This document shows, in pieces, positions 36,308-45,223 of a DNA stretch of 59,660 nt. A model generated the notes under the pieces. The model was not told where the DNA came from. It was given only the letters and a program-made list of their open reading frames with translations, and made no database searches. Position 1 is the first letter of the stretch. Each line of letters opens with the position of its first letter. The translations under genes were made by a program, and so were the position numbers. Source of the DNA: an uncultured Pelagibacteraceae bacterium (GTDB lineage Bacteria; Pseudomonadota; Alphaproteobacteria; Pelagibacterales; Pelagibacteraceae); contig CACJQT010000008.1 of the NCBI GenBank assembly GCA_902595635.1, positions 1 through 59,660 on the forward strand. The letters run 5' to 3'.

Positions 36308-37213
36308 ATGCTTGAAAATAAAAGTAATATCATAATTGCATCTTTTTTGCTTTTTTTAGCAGCTTTGTTTTGGTCTGGAAATTTTATTGTTGGAAAGATT
36401 GCAGGTTTAAATGATATACCACCAATTTCATTAAACATATTAAGGTGGTCACTGGCGTTTCTAATTCTATTACCTTTTACCTATAAAGAGATGATTGAAA
36501 AAAAGGAATTAATTTTTAAAAATATTTATCTACTTTGTTTTTTAGGAATAACAGCAGTCAGTATTTTTAATTCAGCACTTTTTTATTCTTTGAAAACTAC
36601 ACAAGTAATTACAGGTGTACTTATGATCTCAACTGTTCCAGTTATGATCATTTTATTTTCTATAATTTTAAAAATAGAAAAAACAAATACTTTTCAAGTT
36701 TTGGGAGTTATATTTTCTTTGTTGGGTGTATTATTTATAATTTCAAAAGCAGATTTTGACGTCTTTAAAAATTTAGCTTTTGAAAAAGGAGATCTATTTG
36801 CATTATTTGCAATGATATCCTGGTCACTTTATTCAGCACTTTTAAAGAAAAAAAATTATGGATTATCTCCAATCACTTTACTTCAAGTTGTTATTGGGCT
36901 TGGAGTAATATTTCTTATACCAATGTATGCAATAGATTATATTTACATTGGAAATCGAATTATAATTAATACAAATTTTATTCTTGTTTTGTCATATGTA
37001 GTTTTGTTGCCCGGAATAATCTCATTTTTTTTTTGGATAAAAGGAGTTGCTTTAATAGGTGCTAACAGGGCAGGAATTTATTTACATTTAATGCCAATTC
37101 TTGCAGCAATTCTAGCAATGATAATATTTGATGAAGTATTACTATTTTATCATTATATCGGTGGAATATTTATTATTTCAGGGATATTACTTTCAAACAA
37201 AAAAAATGCTTAA
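36308..37213 (+). CDS. EamA-family (DMT) permease
   Basis: A drug/metabolite transporter superfamily protein of 301 residues with ten predicted transmembrane helices in two EamA repeats (about 10-145 and 160-297). The first repeat carries FWSGNFIVGK and NILRWSLAFLILLPF, the second FAMISWSLYSALLKK. Such permeases usually export amino acids or other metabolites; substrate is unknown. It starts 27 bp after the flavoprotein gene and overlaps the next gene by 8 bp. Confidence 0.87.
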   Translation: MLENKSNIIIASFLLFLAALFWSGNFIVGKIAGLNDIPPISLNILRWSLAFLILLPFTYKEMIEKKELIFKNIYLLCFLGITAVSIFNSALFYSLKTTQVITGVLMISTVPVMIILFSIILKIEKTNTFQVLGVIFSLLGVLFIISKADFDVFKNLAFEKGDLFALFAMISWSLYSALLKKKNYGLSPITLLQVVIGLGVIFLIPMYAIDYIYIGNRIIINTNFILVLSYVVLLPGIISFFFWIKGVALIGANRAGIYLHLMPILAAILAMIIFDEVLLFYHYIGGIFIISGILLSNKKNA

Positions 37214-38159
37214 AGTAGCCATACTCGACGATTATCAAAATATTGCAAAAGATTTTATTAATCTTAAAGAATTATCTTCAAAATATGAATTTCAGGTATT
37301 TAATGAGCCATTTGAAAATGAGGATGATGCAATTGAAAAATTAAGAGAATTTGAAGTTTTATTTATTATGAGAGAGAGAACAAAAATAACAAAAAAACTC
37401 ATAGAAAGTTTAAAGAATTTAAAATTAATTGTTACTAGCGGCATGAGAAATAAATCAATAGATTTAGAAAATGCCAAAAAAAATAAAGTTGTTGTTTGTG
37501 GCACTGAAATTAATAGTAATCCAACACCAGAGTTAACCTGGGCATTAATTTTAGGACTTGCTAGAAATTTTAAAACAGAGATAGACAATATGTATCAAGG
37601 TTACTGGCAGTTGACAATTGGAGTTGAGCTCAAAGGTAAGATATTAGGTTTACTTGGATTGGGGAGAGTAGGCTCTCAAGTTGCAAAAATTGGTAAAGCT
37701 TTTGGTATGCAAATTATGGCTTGGAGTGAAAATTTGAACTTAGATAAATGCAAAGAACTTGATGTTTTACCATGTAGTAAGGATGACTTAATTCAAAATT
37801 CAGACTTTCTGTCAATCCATGTACAAGGTGGAGATAGATATAGAAATTGTATTACAATTAAAGAATTTGAGAAGATGAAAAAAACCTCATATTTAATAAA
37901 TACTTCAAGAGGCGAAATAGTTAATGAAGATGATTTAATTATAGCCTTATCAACAAATATTATAGCTGGCGCAGGTATAGATGTTTACGAAAAAGAACCA
38001 TTGCCCGAAAGCCATAAACTCAGATTTTTACAAAATGCTCTTTTACTTCCACATATTGGTTATGTTACTGCAGAAAATTATTCAACCTTTTATACTCAAA
38101 TGATTGATAATCTTGATAGTTTCACATTAGGCAAACCAAAGAGAATTCTGGAACAATAA
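37206..38159 (+). CDS. D-2-hydroxyacid dehydrogenase
   Basis: An NAD(P)-dependent dehydrogenase interconverting 2-hydroxy and 2-keto acids. ATG 37206 gives MLKVAILDDYQ and 317 residues; an in-frame ATG at 37128 lies inside the permease gene. The nucleotide-binding motif is LGLLGLGRVGSQVAK, and catalytic residues appear as an Arg in NTSRGEIV, the EKEPLP glutamate and His in LLPHIGYVT. Closest in style to phosphoglycerate- or glyoxylate-type members; exact substrate unknown. The last gene of the three-gene unit starting at 35039. Confidence 0.85.
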   Translation: MLKVAILDDYQNIAKDFINLKELSSKYEFQVFNEPFENEDDAIEKLREFEVLFIMRERTKITKKLIESLKNLKLIVTSGMRNKSIDLENAKKNKVVVCGTEINSNPTPELTWALILGLARNFKTEIDNMYQGYWQLTIGVELKGKILGLLGLGRVGSQVAKIGKAFGMQIMAWSENLNLDKCKELDVLPCSKDDLIQNSDFLSIHVQGGDRYRNCITIKEFEKMKKTSYLINTSRGEIVNEDDLIIALSTNIIAGAGIDVYEKEPLPESHKLRFLQNALLLPHIGYVTAENYSTFYTQMIDNLDSFTLGKPKRILEQ

Positions 38160-38170
38160 AAAAATTAGAC

Positions 38171-38191
38171 AATTTTTATCAGATAAAAATT
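38171..38191 (+). terminator. Weak AT-only hairpin after the hydroxyacid dehydrogenase
   Basis: AATTTTTATC (38171-38180) is the reverse complement of GATAAAAATT (38182-38191), leaving a usable stem of about eight A/T pairs and a five-base loop, followed by TATTATTTAT. It stands between two genes on the same strand. The stem contains no strong pairs, so it would be at best a leaky terminator. Confidence 0.3.
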
Positions 38192-38217
38192 ATTATTTAT
38201 GTGTATAATAATAACTC

Positions 38218-40872
38218 ATGAGTAAAGAACTTAAAGCTAATCAAAATCAAAATTTTGATGATCAAGAATTAAATGATTGGTTAGAATCTCTAGATGCAGT
38301 TGTAGAAAATCATGGTAGGGATGGTGCAAAAATTATTTTAGAAAAACTTGAACAAAGGGCAAAAGACCTAAGGGTATTATATTCACCTATTCCTTATTCA
38401 CCTTATAGAAATACCATATCTCAATATGATCAGGGAATTTATCCAGGTGATTTAGAAATTGAGGAAAAAATTACAGCAATCCTAAGATGGAACGCTTTGA
38501 CTATGGTCATGAAGGCTAATAAAAATTTCGGAGGCCTTGGTGGACATATTGCAAGTTATGCATCGTTCGCAGAAGTATTTGAAACTGGATTTAACCATTT
38601 TTTTAAAGGTGGAGAAGAGGCAGACTTAATTTTTTACCAATCGCAGTGTACTACAGGTATTTATGCAAGATCATTTCTAGAGGGTAGACTAACAAAAAAT
38701 CATTTAGAGAATTATAGACAAGAACTTAATGAACAAGGGTTGTCGTCTTATTGTCATCCTTATTTAATGAAAGATTATTGGACTTTTACTACTGCTTCAA
38801 TGGGAATAGGTCTGGTTAATGCAATTTATCAAGCTCGTTTCATGAAATATTTAGAAAATAGAAATTTGTTAAAAACAAATAAAAGGGTTTGGGGTTTATT
38901 TGGAGATGGAGAGATGGATGAGCCCGAGAGTTTAGCTGGATTATCCATCGCTTCTAGAGAAAAATTAGATAATTTAACTTTTATAATAAATTGCAATCTT
39001 CAGAGATTAGACGGGCCAGTAAGAGGTAATGGGCAAATTATTCAAGAATTAGAAACGTTATTCAAAGCAAATGGATGGAATGTAATAAAAGTTCTTTGGG
39101 GATCAGAATGGGATAAAATTTTTCAACAAGATAAAGATCATTTGTTGCTTAAAAGATTTGCTAAAACCGTTGACGGAAAATATCAAACATTAGGTGCAAG
39201 AGATGGAGAATATAATTTAAAGAATTTTTTTGCAGAAGATCCAGAAGTGCTAAAACTTGTCTCATCATTAACGAAAGAAGAAATAGATGGTTTAAAAAGA
39301 GGCGGACACGATTTTAAAAAACTTTATGCTGCTTTTAATGCAGCAGTTAAAACTAAAGGGAAACCAACAGTTATTCTTGCTAAAACAAAAAAAGGTTATG
39401 GAATGGGAAAGGCAGGAGAGTCTAAAATGACCAATCATCAGCAAAAAGAATTAAATCTTGATGCTCTAAAAGAATTTAGAGATCGTTTTCAACTTGATAT
39501 CTCGGACAATAAAATAGAAAATTTAGAATTCTACAAACCTTCAGAAGACTCAGAAGAGATAAAATATTTAAAAAAGAGAAGAGATCTTCTAGGTGGTCCA
39601 CTACCAAAGAGAAATTTTAAAAAGGTAGAACTGAAAACTCCAAGTATAGAAAAGCACTCAAATTTTTTATTTGAAAAAAGTGATAGGGAATATTCAACCA
39701 CAACAGGATTAGTAAGATCTTTAGGAAATATAATGAGAGATAAAGATTTTGGAAAAAGGGTTGTACCAATTGTTGCTGATGAGGCAAGAACTTTTGGAAT
39801 GGCTAATTTATTTTCACAAATTGGAATATACTCACCAGATGGCCAACTATATGAACCTGAAGATGCAACTTCAATTTTAAAATATCAAGAATCTAAAACA
39901 GGACAATTGTTAGAGGAAGGAATTAATGAGGCTGGAGCAATATCCTCATGGCTAGCAGCAGCTACTTCTTATAGTAATCATAATTTTCCAATGATGCCTT
40001 TTTACATCTTTTATTCTATGTTTGGTTTTCAAAGAATAGGAGACCTGATTTGGGCTGCGGCCGATCAAATGCCAAGGGGATTTTTAATAGGTGCAACAGC
40101 TGGGCGAACTACTTTAGCAGGAGAAGGATTGCAGCATCAAGATGGACAAAGTCATATAATTGCATCAACATTTCCTAATTTAAAATCTTACGATCCTTGT
40201 TTTGCAAGTGAACTAGCAGTCATTTTTGATGAAGGAATGAAAAGAATGATGACAGAATGTAAAGACGAATTTTACTATATAACAGTTAATAATGAAAAAT
40301 ACTCTCATCCAAAAATTGATATAAAAAATAAGGATGGAATAATAAAAGGTGGCTACCTTTTTAAAGATAATTCAAATGATAAAATAAATATAAACTTATT
40401 GGGATCTGGACCAATTTTTAGAGAGTGTATTGAAGCTTCAAAAATACTAAAAAATGAATATGGAATTGGTTCAAGATTGTACAGCATTACAAGTTATTCA
40501 GAACTAGAGAAAGACGCCAAATCTGTATTAAGACAAAACACATTATCTCCTGCAAACAAAAAACAAAATTATTTAGAGGAGTTAATTTCTAATGATGATC
40601 CTATAGTCGCAACATCAGATTACGTAAGGGCTTATTCACAGTTGATTTCAAGTTATACGAAAAATAAATTTTTAGCTATGGGAACAGATGGATTTGGAAG
40701 AAGTGATACGCGAAAAAATTTAAGAGATTTTTTTGAGGTCGATAGTAAGCATATAGTTATTAGTTCTTTATACAATCTTTATGAAGACCAAAAAATACCT
40801 CTTAAGACATTAGAAAAGGCAATTAAAAAATATAACCTTAATAATAATAAGAATAATCCTTGGGAAATATAG
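38218..40872 (+). CDS. aceE: Pyruvate dehydrogenase E1 component, homodimeric
   Basis: Decarboxylates pyruvate with thiamine diphosphate and transfers the acetyl group to the lipoyl E2. The 884-residue length fits AceE of the homodimeric type. Visible signatures include GGLGGHIASYAS, the thiamine-diphosphate site GDGEMDEPESLAG ending in NCNLQRLDGPVRGNG, and IVADEARTFGMANLFSQ in the pyrimidine-binding domain. No aceF or lpd follows; the next genes encode a deacetylase-like protein and MsrB. The E2/E3 partners must therefore be elsewhere. Confidence 0.95.
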   Translation: MSKELKANQNQNFDDQELNDWLESLDAVVENHGRDGAKIILEKLEQRAKDLRVLYSPIPYSPYRNTISQYDQGIYPGDLEIEEKITAILRWNALTMVMKANKNFGGLGGHIASYASFAEVFETGFNHFFKGGEEADLIFYQSQCTTGIYARSFLEGRLTKNHLENYRQELNEQGLSSYCHPYLMKDYWTFTTASMGIGLVNAIYQARFMKYLENRNLLKTNKRVWGLFGDGEMDEPESLAGLSIASREKLDNLTFIINCNLQRLDGPVRGNGQIIQELETLFKANGWNVIKVLWGSEWDKIFQQDKDHLLLKRFAKTVDGKYQTLGARDGEYNLKNFFAEDPEVLKLVSSLTKEEIDGLKRGGHDFKKLYAAFNAAVKTKGKPTVILAKTKKGYGMGKAGESKMTNHQQKELNLDALKEFRDRFQLDISDNKIENLEFYKPSEDSEEIKYLKKRRDLLGGPLPKRNFKKVELKTPSIEKHSNFLFEKSDREYSTTTGLVRSLGNIMRDKDFGKRVVPIVADEARTFGMANLFSQIGIYSPDGQLYEPEDATSILKYQESKTGQLLEEGINEAGAISSWLAAATSYSNHNFPMMPFYIFYSMFGFQRIGDLIWAAADQMPRGFLIGATAGRTTLAGEGLQHQDGQSHIIASTFPNLKSYDPCFASELAVIFDEGMKRMMTECKDEFYYITVNNEKYSHPKIDIKNKDGIIKGGYLFKDNSNDKININLLGSGPIFRECIEASKILKNEYGIGSRLYSITSYSELEKDAKSVLRQNTLSPANKKQNYLEELISNDDPIVATSDYVRAYSQLISSYTKNKFLAMGTDGFGRSDTRKNLRDFFEVDSKHIVISSLYNLYEDQKIPLKTLEKAIKKYNLNNNKNNPWEI

Positions 40873-40887
40873 TCCCTAGTAGTATTT

Positions 40888-41781
40888 ATGGAATTACCAG
40901 TCGTCAATCATAAAGACTATGAAGCAAAATTAAATGATGACAATAAATTTCCTATTAAAAAATTTGGGGAATTAGCTAGTACATTAATTAAAAATAAAAT
41001 TGTTAAAGATTTCTATATTCCAAAACCATGCTCATTTGAAACTTTAAAAGAGGCACATACAGAAGATTACATAAATAAAATAAAAAACAAAACTTTAGAC
41101 AAAAACGAGATAAGAAAAATTGGATTTCCTTTGGTTGACAGCGTAGTTAGAAGATCCTTTATAGCTACTGGAGGAACTGTGCTTGCAACAAAATTAGCAC
41201 TAAATTATGGAATAGCATGTAATACTGCAGGGGGCAGTCATCATGCAACATCTAATGAAGGAGCTGGATTTTGTGTTTTTAATGATGTTGCGGTAGCAGC
41301 TAAATATTTAACTACCAGGGGCTTAGCAAACAGAATTTTAATTGTTGATTTAGATGTTCATCAAGGAAATGGTAACTCTGAAATATTTAAAAATGATACT
41401 CAAGTTTTTACATTTAGTATGCATTCGAAGGTTAATTATCCAGCAAAGAAATCTATAAGCGATCTTGATATTGAATTAGAAGAAAATTTAGAGGATAGAG
41501 AATATATTGATATTTTAAAAAAAAACTTAAAATATTTGAACCAAGAAGAGTTTGATTTTGTTTTCTATATTGCTGGGGTTGATATTCACTATAATGACAG
41601 GTTGGGTAAACTAAAGATTTCTGATAATGGTATATTTGAGAGAGATGAATTAGTAATAGATAATTTCTTCTCAAATAAAATTCCTATTTGTGGGGTATTA
41701 GGAGGTGGATACAATGAAGATTTTAAAAAACTAGTAGAATTACATTCTAGTTTACATAAAACATGTGCTAAATTTTTATAA
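40888..41781 (+). CDS. Histone deacetylase/AcuC-family hydrolase
   Basis: A zinc-dependent deacetylase-fold protein of 297 residues. The His pair is in GGSHHATSNEGAGFCVFND (His118, His119), zinc ligands in DLDVHQGNG (Asp156, His158), and the third ligand probably in AGVDIHYND. The C-terminal GGGYN is the family glycine loop. Bacterial members deacetylate acetyl-lysine, acetylpolyamines or other amides; the substrate here is not known. Its position after aceE suggests acetyl metabolism but does not prove it. The gene overlaps msrB by one base. Confidence 0.88.
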   Translation: MELPVVNHKDYEAKLNDDNKFPIKKFGELASTLIKNKIVKDFYIPKPCSFETLKEAHTEDYINKIKNKTLDKNEIRKIGFPLVDSVVRRSFIATGGTVLATKLALNYGIACNTAGGSHHATSNEGAGFCVFNDVAVAAKYLTTRGLANRILIVDLDVHQGNGNSEIFKNDTQVFTFSMHSKVNYPAKKSISDLDIELEENLEDREYIDILKKNLKYLNQEEFDFVFYIAGVDIHYNDRLGKLKISDNGIFERDELVIDNFFSNKIPICGVLGGGYNEDFKKLVELHSSLHKTCAKFL

Positions 41782-42152
41782 TGAAAAAAAATTCAAATTT
41801 AACTATTGAGCAACAAAATATTTTATTTAATGAAGCAACTGAACCTCCTGGTTCAAGCGATCTAAACAATGAAAAAAGAGAAGGCACATACCATTGTGCT
41901 AATTGTGATACTGAATTATTTAAATCAACTACAAAATACGAAAGTGGATCAGGATGGCCATCTTTTTACAAATCCCTTCCAGAAGTCTTTGAAACTAAAA
42001 CTGATCATCATATTGGTTATGCTAGGACTGAGTATCATTGTAAGAAATGTGGAGGACATCATGGGCATATATTTGATGATGGTCCTCAACCAACTGGAAA
42101 AAGATATTGTAATAATGGAGTTTGCTTAATATTTAAACCGAAAAAAGAGTGA
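41781..42152 (+). CDS. msrB: Peptide methionine-R-sulfoxide reductase MsrB
   Basis: Repairs methionine-R-sulfoxide in proteins. The 123 residues cover the MsrB fold, with zinc-binding CxxC pairs (Cys39/42 and Cys87/90) and the catalytic cysteine in GKRYCNNGVC (Cys110). The YESGSGWPSFY motif is conserved. No signal peptide is present, so it acts in the cytoplasm. It is coupled by a TAATG overlap to the deacetylase-like gene. Confidence 0.95.
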   Translation: MKKNSNLTIEQQNILFNEATEPPGSSDLNNEKREGTYHCANCDTELFKSTTKYESGSGWPSFYKSLPEVFETKTDHHIGYARTEYHCKKCGGHHGHIFDDGPQPTGKRYCNNGVCLIFKPKKE

Positions 42153-42198
42153 AATTAAATTATCTTTATAATTTTAAAAAATTCTATATAAAAGAAAT

Positions 42199-43026
42199 GT
42201 GAAAAATATCATTACAACTTTAATTATTTATTTGTTTTTAACATTCTCTTCGCTAGCAGACGCAGTTACAGAATATATTTCTAATTTAATACCAGGTGAA
42301 GGAGACACTGAGTTAAGTATTGATTTGAGAGAAAATCATTCAGCAGATTTTAGTATTTTACTTGTTCGAGAATTGGCATCATCGTCAGATGATAATATGT
42401 TCACTCAGTTATCACTATTTAATACTGAGAAAAATTCTAAAGATAGAATTGTTGCAAATTTAGGATTAGGAAAAAGATTTTTAAGTGAAGACAAATTTTC
42501 TATGACTGGATTTAATACTTTTTTAGATTATGATGAAGAGGGCAATTTGAGAGCCAGCGTTGGTCTCGAGATGAGAAATGCTGTGTTGAACTTTGCATTT
42601 AATAATTATTTTGGAATGGATGATGCGGACGGTGAAAAAGTTTTAGATGGATATGATATGAGATTAGCATCTCAAGTACCTTATATTCATTGGGCAGATT
42701 TTTTTATAAATTCTTATTCTTGGGATGGAGAACAGAGATCAGATGTTGAAGGTTTAATGTATGGCTCTGAAATGTTATTAACCCCAAATATAAACTTAGA
42801 AATAGCATTTGACGATAAGGATAGAGCAGGACTTGAGGACGAATATTATGCAAAAATTATATTTGTTCACCCACCAAGAAACAGTGTTTCAGCCTCAGAT
42901 GGAATTAATTCTGAAATGTGGAGAGCACAAAAAAATATGTCAGATGAAATGTTAACAAAAGTAAAACGAAATAATAAAATTATGGTAGAATTCAGTGGAT
43001 CCGCCAGTATTGTGAGGGCAGATTAA
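42199..43026 (+). CDS. Stand-alone inverse autotransporter (intimin/invasin) beta-domain
   Basis: An outer-membrane beta-barrel of the intimin/invasin type. After a signal peptide (1-20) the 275-residue protein follows the inverse autotransporter pattern: LGLGKRFLSEDKFSMTGFNT, then FLDYDEEGNLRASVGLEMR, NYFGM and GYDMRLASQVPYIHW. In true adhesins a long Ig-like passenger follows the barrel; here only about 45 residues remain. Start is GTG 42199, since no better ATG is present. It is followed 1 bp later by a secreted protein gene that may be its partner. Confidence 0.75.
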   Translation: MKNIITTLIIYLFLTFSSLADAVTEYISNLIPGEGDTELSIDLRENHSADFSILLVRELASSSDDNMFTQLSLFNTEKNSKDRIVANLGLGKRFLSEDKFSMTGFNTFLDYDEEGNLRASVGLEMRNAVLNFAFNNYFGMDDADGEKVLDGYDMRLASQVPYIHWADFFINSYSWDGEQRSDVEGLMYGSEMLLTPNINLEIAFDDKDRAGLEDEYYAKIIFVHPPRNSVSASDGINSEMWRAQKNMSDEMLTKVKRNNKIMVEFSGSASIVRAD

Positions 43027-43027
43027 T

Positions 43028-43801
43028 ATGATAATATTCAGATTGATATTCGCAACAATTTTTCTTTTTTCATTAACAACAAATGTTTATGCAGCACTAG
43101 GAAAAGCTGCAGTATATAAAGTTACAATGAAAAAGGTTGCATTATGTACTGGAAAAGGTACAGGCACTACTTGTTTAGGAGAAGTTATTATTGGAACTGG
43201 TAGTAAAGAAGTTGACGTTGCTTCCGTAAATGCCGGTGCAGTTGCTGGTTCATTTGGAAATCCTGCATTGCTTCCATTAGGAACAACATTCACTCATATG
43301 CAAGTCACAATAGATAGAAAATTTACAATCAAAACATCTGATACTACAGGTGAAATGTTAAAGACTGATAACGGAGATGTTTGCAGAACAGTTGCAAATG
43401 CAGATTCGCAATATGGAACTACTGAAGCTGCTAGAAAGTATACTCACAAAAGAGCTGTTGATGAAGGAACAGGTTCAGCATCCGCTGAGACAAGAGTTTA
43501 TTTAATGAATCATGGTACAAATAATGTAACAACTTGTGCGGCAACCGATTGTTCTTCAACTGGAACTACAACTTCAGGAAGTAGTTGTACATATTGTGAA
43601 GCAATGAAAACAGATTTAGACTCAGATGATACTGAACACGTTTTAATTTATAAACTCACAAAACCATATACAGTTACAACAAAATCTCCAAAAGTAACTA
43701 TGAAATTTGGAACCGCTGAAGCACTATCTGCAAGTGATGTAACTGGAACAGTATGTAATATTTGGGCTGAGGAACCAGTTTTTACTGCAACAATTGAATA
43801 A
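43028..43801 (+). CDS. Secreted cysteine-containing protein, unknown
   Basis: I do not recognise a family. The 257 residues begin with a signal peptide (about 1-22, ending VYAA) and are rich in Thr, Ser, Gly and Ala. Nine or so cysteines are present, including ALCTGKG, TCLGE, DVCRT, a cluster TCAATDC and SCTYC, and VCNIW. The composition suggests a beta-rich, disulfide-bonded surface or periplasmic protein. It directly follows the inverse-autotransporter barrel gene and probably shares its transcript. A role as a surface or passenger-like partner is inference. Confidence 0.6.
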   Translation: MIIFRLIFATIFLFSLTTNVYAALGKAAVYKVTMKKVALCTGKGTGTTCLGEVIIGTGSKEVDVASVNAGAVAGSFGNPALLPLGTTFTHMQVTIDRKFTIKTSDTTGEMLKTDNGDVCRTVANADSQYGTTEAARKYTHKRAVDEGTGSASAETRVYLMNHGTNNVTTCAATDCSSTGTTTSGSSCTYCEAMKTDLDSDDTEHVLIYKLTKPYTVTTKSPKVTMKFGTAEALSASDVTGTVCNIWAEEPVFTATIE

Positions 43802-43817
43802 TTAATTTTATTTCTTA

Positions 43818-44072
43818 TTATTTTAAAGAAGAAAAAAGGTTTCCTGATACTTCTAAAGCTCTTAGTTCTTGATAACCACCAATATGTTCCTCATTAAAAA
43901 AGATTTGAGGAATTGTTCTTTTGCCATTTGCTTTTTTTATCATTTCATCTCTTATCCCAGGACCTGTTGAAACATCAATTTCTGTAAAATCTAAATTATT
44001 TCTAGATAACAATCTTTTTGCAGCGTCGCAAAAATTACACATGGGACCTGAATAAACAGTGATGCTTTTCAT
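43818..44072 (-). CDS. grxC: Glutaredoxin 3
   Basis: A small thiol-disulfide oxidoreductase using glutathione. Its 84 residues contain the active-site CNFC (Cys12, Cys15), the cis-proline TIPQIFF and the glutathione-binding HIGGYQEL. It sits on the minus strand with the DUF2805 gene 31 bp upstream, so the two form a small operon converging on the preceding one. The dithiol CxxC form argues against the monothiol iron-sulfur glutaredoxins. Confidence 0.93.
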   Translation of the reverse strand: MKSITVYSGPMCNFCDAAKRLLSRNNLDFTEIDVSTGPGIRDEMIKKANGKRTIPQIFFNEEHIGGYQELRALEVSGNLFSSLK

Positions 44073-44103
44073 AGATTATATATAGACAATGATTGAGAAA
44101 TTA

Positions 44104-44403
44104 CTAGAGCAGATAATCATTTTTATTAATTTTTGATTTAATTAATTTTCGAGAATATTCAAATTTTTTTCTATGTTTTATGCTTTGCGAGCTTGCTCTT
44201 TTTCTCCAAAGTCTAAAGGAAGAAGGTTTCAATGATCTTCTCATTATTTTAATAACTTCAGCTTCAGTCTTTCCAGTTTTTTTTTCAATTTCTTCAAAAG
44301 TAATCCGATCTGCCCAAGCTGCCCATATGACCCAATCTGGACTCTCCAAGGGAGGCTCTGGATTCTTAACTTTGGTTGTAGGTCTGTGACTTTTTTTCAT
44401 CAA
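44104..44403 (-). CDS. DUF2805/TIGR03643 family protein
   Basis: A short basic protein of 99 residues. The core, with PDWVIWAAWADRITFEEIEK, KKTGKTEAEVIKIMRRSLK and PSSFRLWRKRA, fits the DUF2805 family, which looks like a helix-turn-helix-type fold. Function is unknown; nucleic-acid binding is plausible from the basic C-terminus. It lies upstream of grxC on the same strand. Confidence 0.8.
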   Translation of the reverse strand: MMKKSHRPTTKVKNPEPPLESPDWVIWAAWADRITFEEIEKKTGKTEAEVIKIMRRSLKPSSFRLWRKRASSQSIKHRKKFEYSRKLIKSKINKNDYLL

Positions 44404-44467
44404 AATTCAACAAATTACTAAAATTATTTTAATGCAAATACATAAGGCTATGATATTATCACTTTTA

Positions 44468-44514
44468 GATAGTCCTATCTAGCCATCTTTAGCTCCCGGT
44501 TTTTTAGGACTATC
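44468..44514 (+). promoter_or_regulatory. Leader hairpin hiding the ribosome-binding site of the LysE-type gene
   Basis: GATAGTCCTA (44468-44477) pairs exactly with TAGGACTATC (44505-44514), a ten-base stem with a 27-base loop. The 3' arm contains AGGA (44506-44509), the only good ribosome-binding site before ATG 44521, so closing the stem would block translation. A possible -10, TATGAT (44449-44454), would start the transcript near the 5' arm. The layout is that of a small translational riboswitch or thermosensor. I cannot match it to a known class; a DNA operator is the alternative. Confidence 0.5.
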
Positions 44515-44520
44515 CTTAAA

Positions 44521-45135
44521 ATGCTTCCCTTAGATTTTATTCTTTTTTTGCAGATCATTATTTTTATGTTCATAACTCCTGGTACACCTAGAATTGTTAT
44601 TATTTCTTATTCTATGAACTATGGTGTTCAAAAATGTGTCTGGACTGCATTAGGAGATGTAACCGCAAATATAATTCAGGCAACTCTTGTGATATTTGTC
44701 ATTGGATCTTTTTTGTCGGACAACCCAACAATATTAAATACTTTAAAATGGTTAGGTATCGCCTATTTAACATACCTTGCTTATGATATTTATAAATCGA
44801 GACCTAAAGATATAAATACAAAAGATATTTTAGATAAAAGTTTTTTTTCATTTTATAAAGATGGTTTTTTAGTTGCAGGAACAAGTCCGAAAGCTTGGAT
44901 GTTTTTTCCGTTCATATTTCCGCAATTTATTGATTTTAATTCTAATTATATTGTTCAGTTTATTATTTTAATTACAACTTACGTTGTATTGGATTTTTTA
45001 TCTTTAGTTGGATATGCTATCTTAGCTAATAAGTTAATTATTTGGATTAAGGCAAATCCAAAAATTATAAATACAATTTCTGCTTGTGTAATTATTTTGA
45101 TAGCTATAATTATTGCATTTACCCAACAATACTAG
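44521..45135 (+). CDS. LysE/RhtB-family amino-acid exporter
   Basis: A 204-residue inner-membrane exporter with about six transmembrane helices. The N-terminus has the RhtB-type signature MFITPGTPRIVIISYSMNYG, followed by ALGDVTANI, and the middle TSPKAWMFF. Family members export lysine, arginine, homoserine, threonine or leucine-like compounds. Translation appears to be gated by the hairpin just upstream. The substrate is unknown; being next to a branched-chain-type importer operon suggests amino-acid homeostasis. Confidence 0.86.
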   Translation: MLPLDFILFLQIIIFMFITPGTPRIVIISYSMNYGVQKCVWTALGDVTANIIQATLVIFVIGSFLSDNPTILNTLKWLGIAYLTYLAYDIYKSRPKDINTKDILDKSFFSFYKDGFLVAGTSPKAWMFFPFIFPQFIDFNSNYIVQFIILITTYVVLDFLSLVGYAILANKLIIWIKANPKIINTISACVIILIAIIIAFTQQY

Positions 45136-45223
45136 GTTATATTGCGTTACTACTCCCACTTGCAATTAAATAATTTTTGTTATTAATTTAATCTTTATTA
45201 ATTAATTAATTAAAGGGGAATAA

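Noticed and set aside
45189..45216. ATTAATTAATTAATTAA run before the system 1 binding-protein gene as a possible repeat element.
   Set aside because: A simple AT tetranucleotide run without copies elsewhere that I noticed; probably promoter or leader composition.
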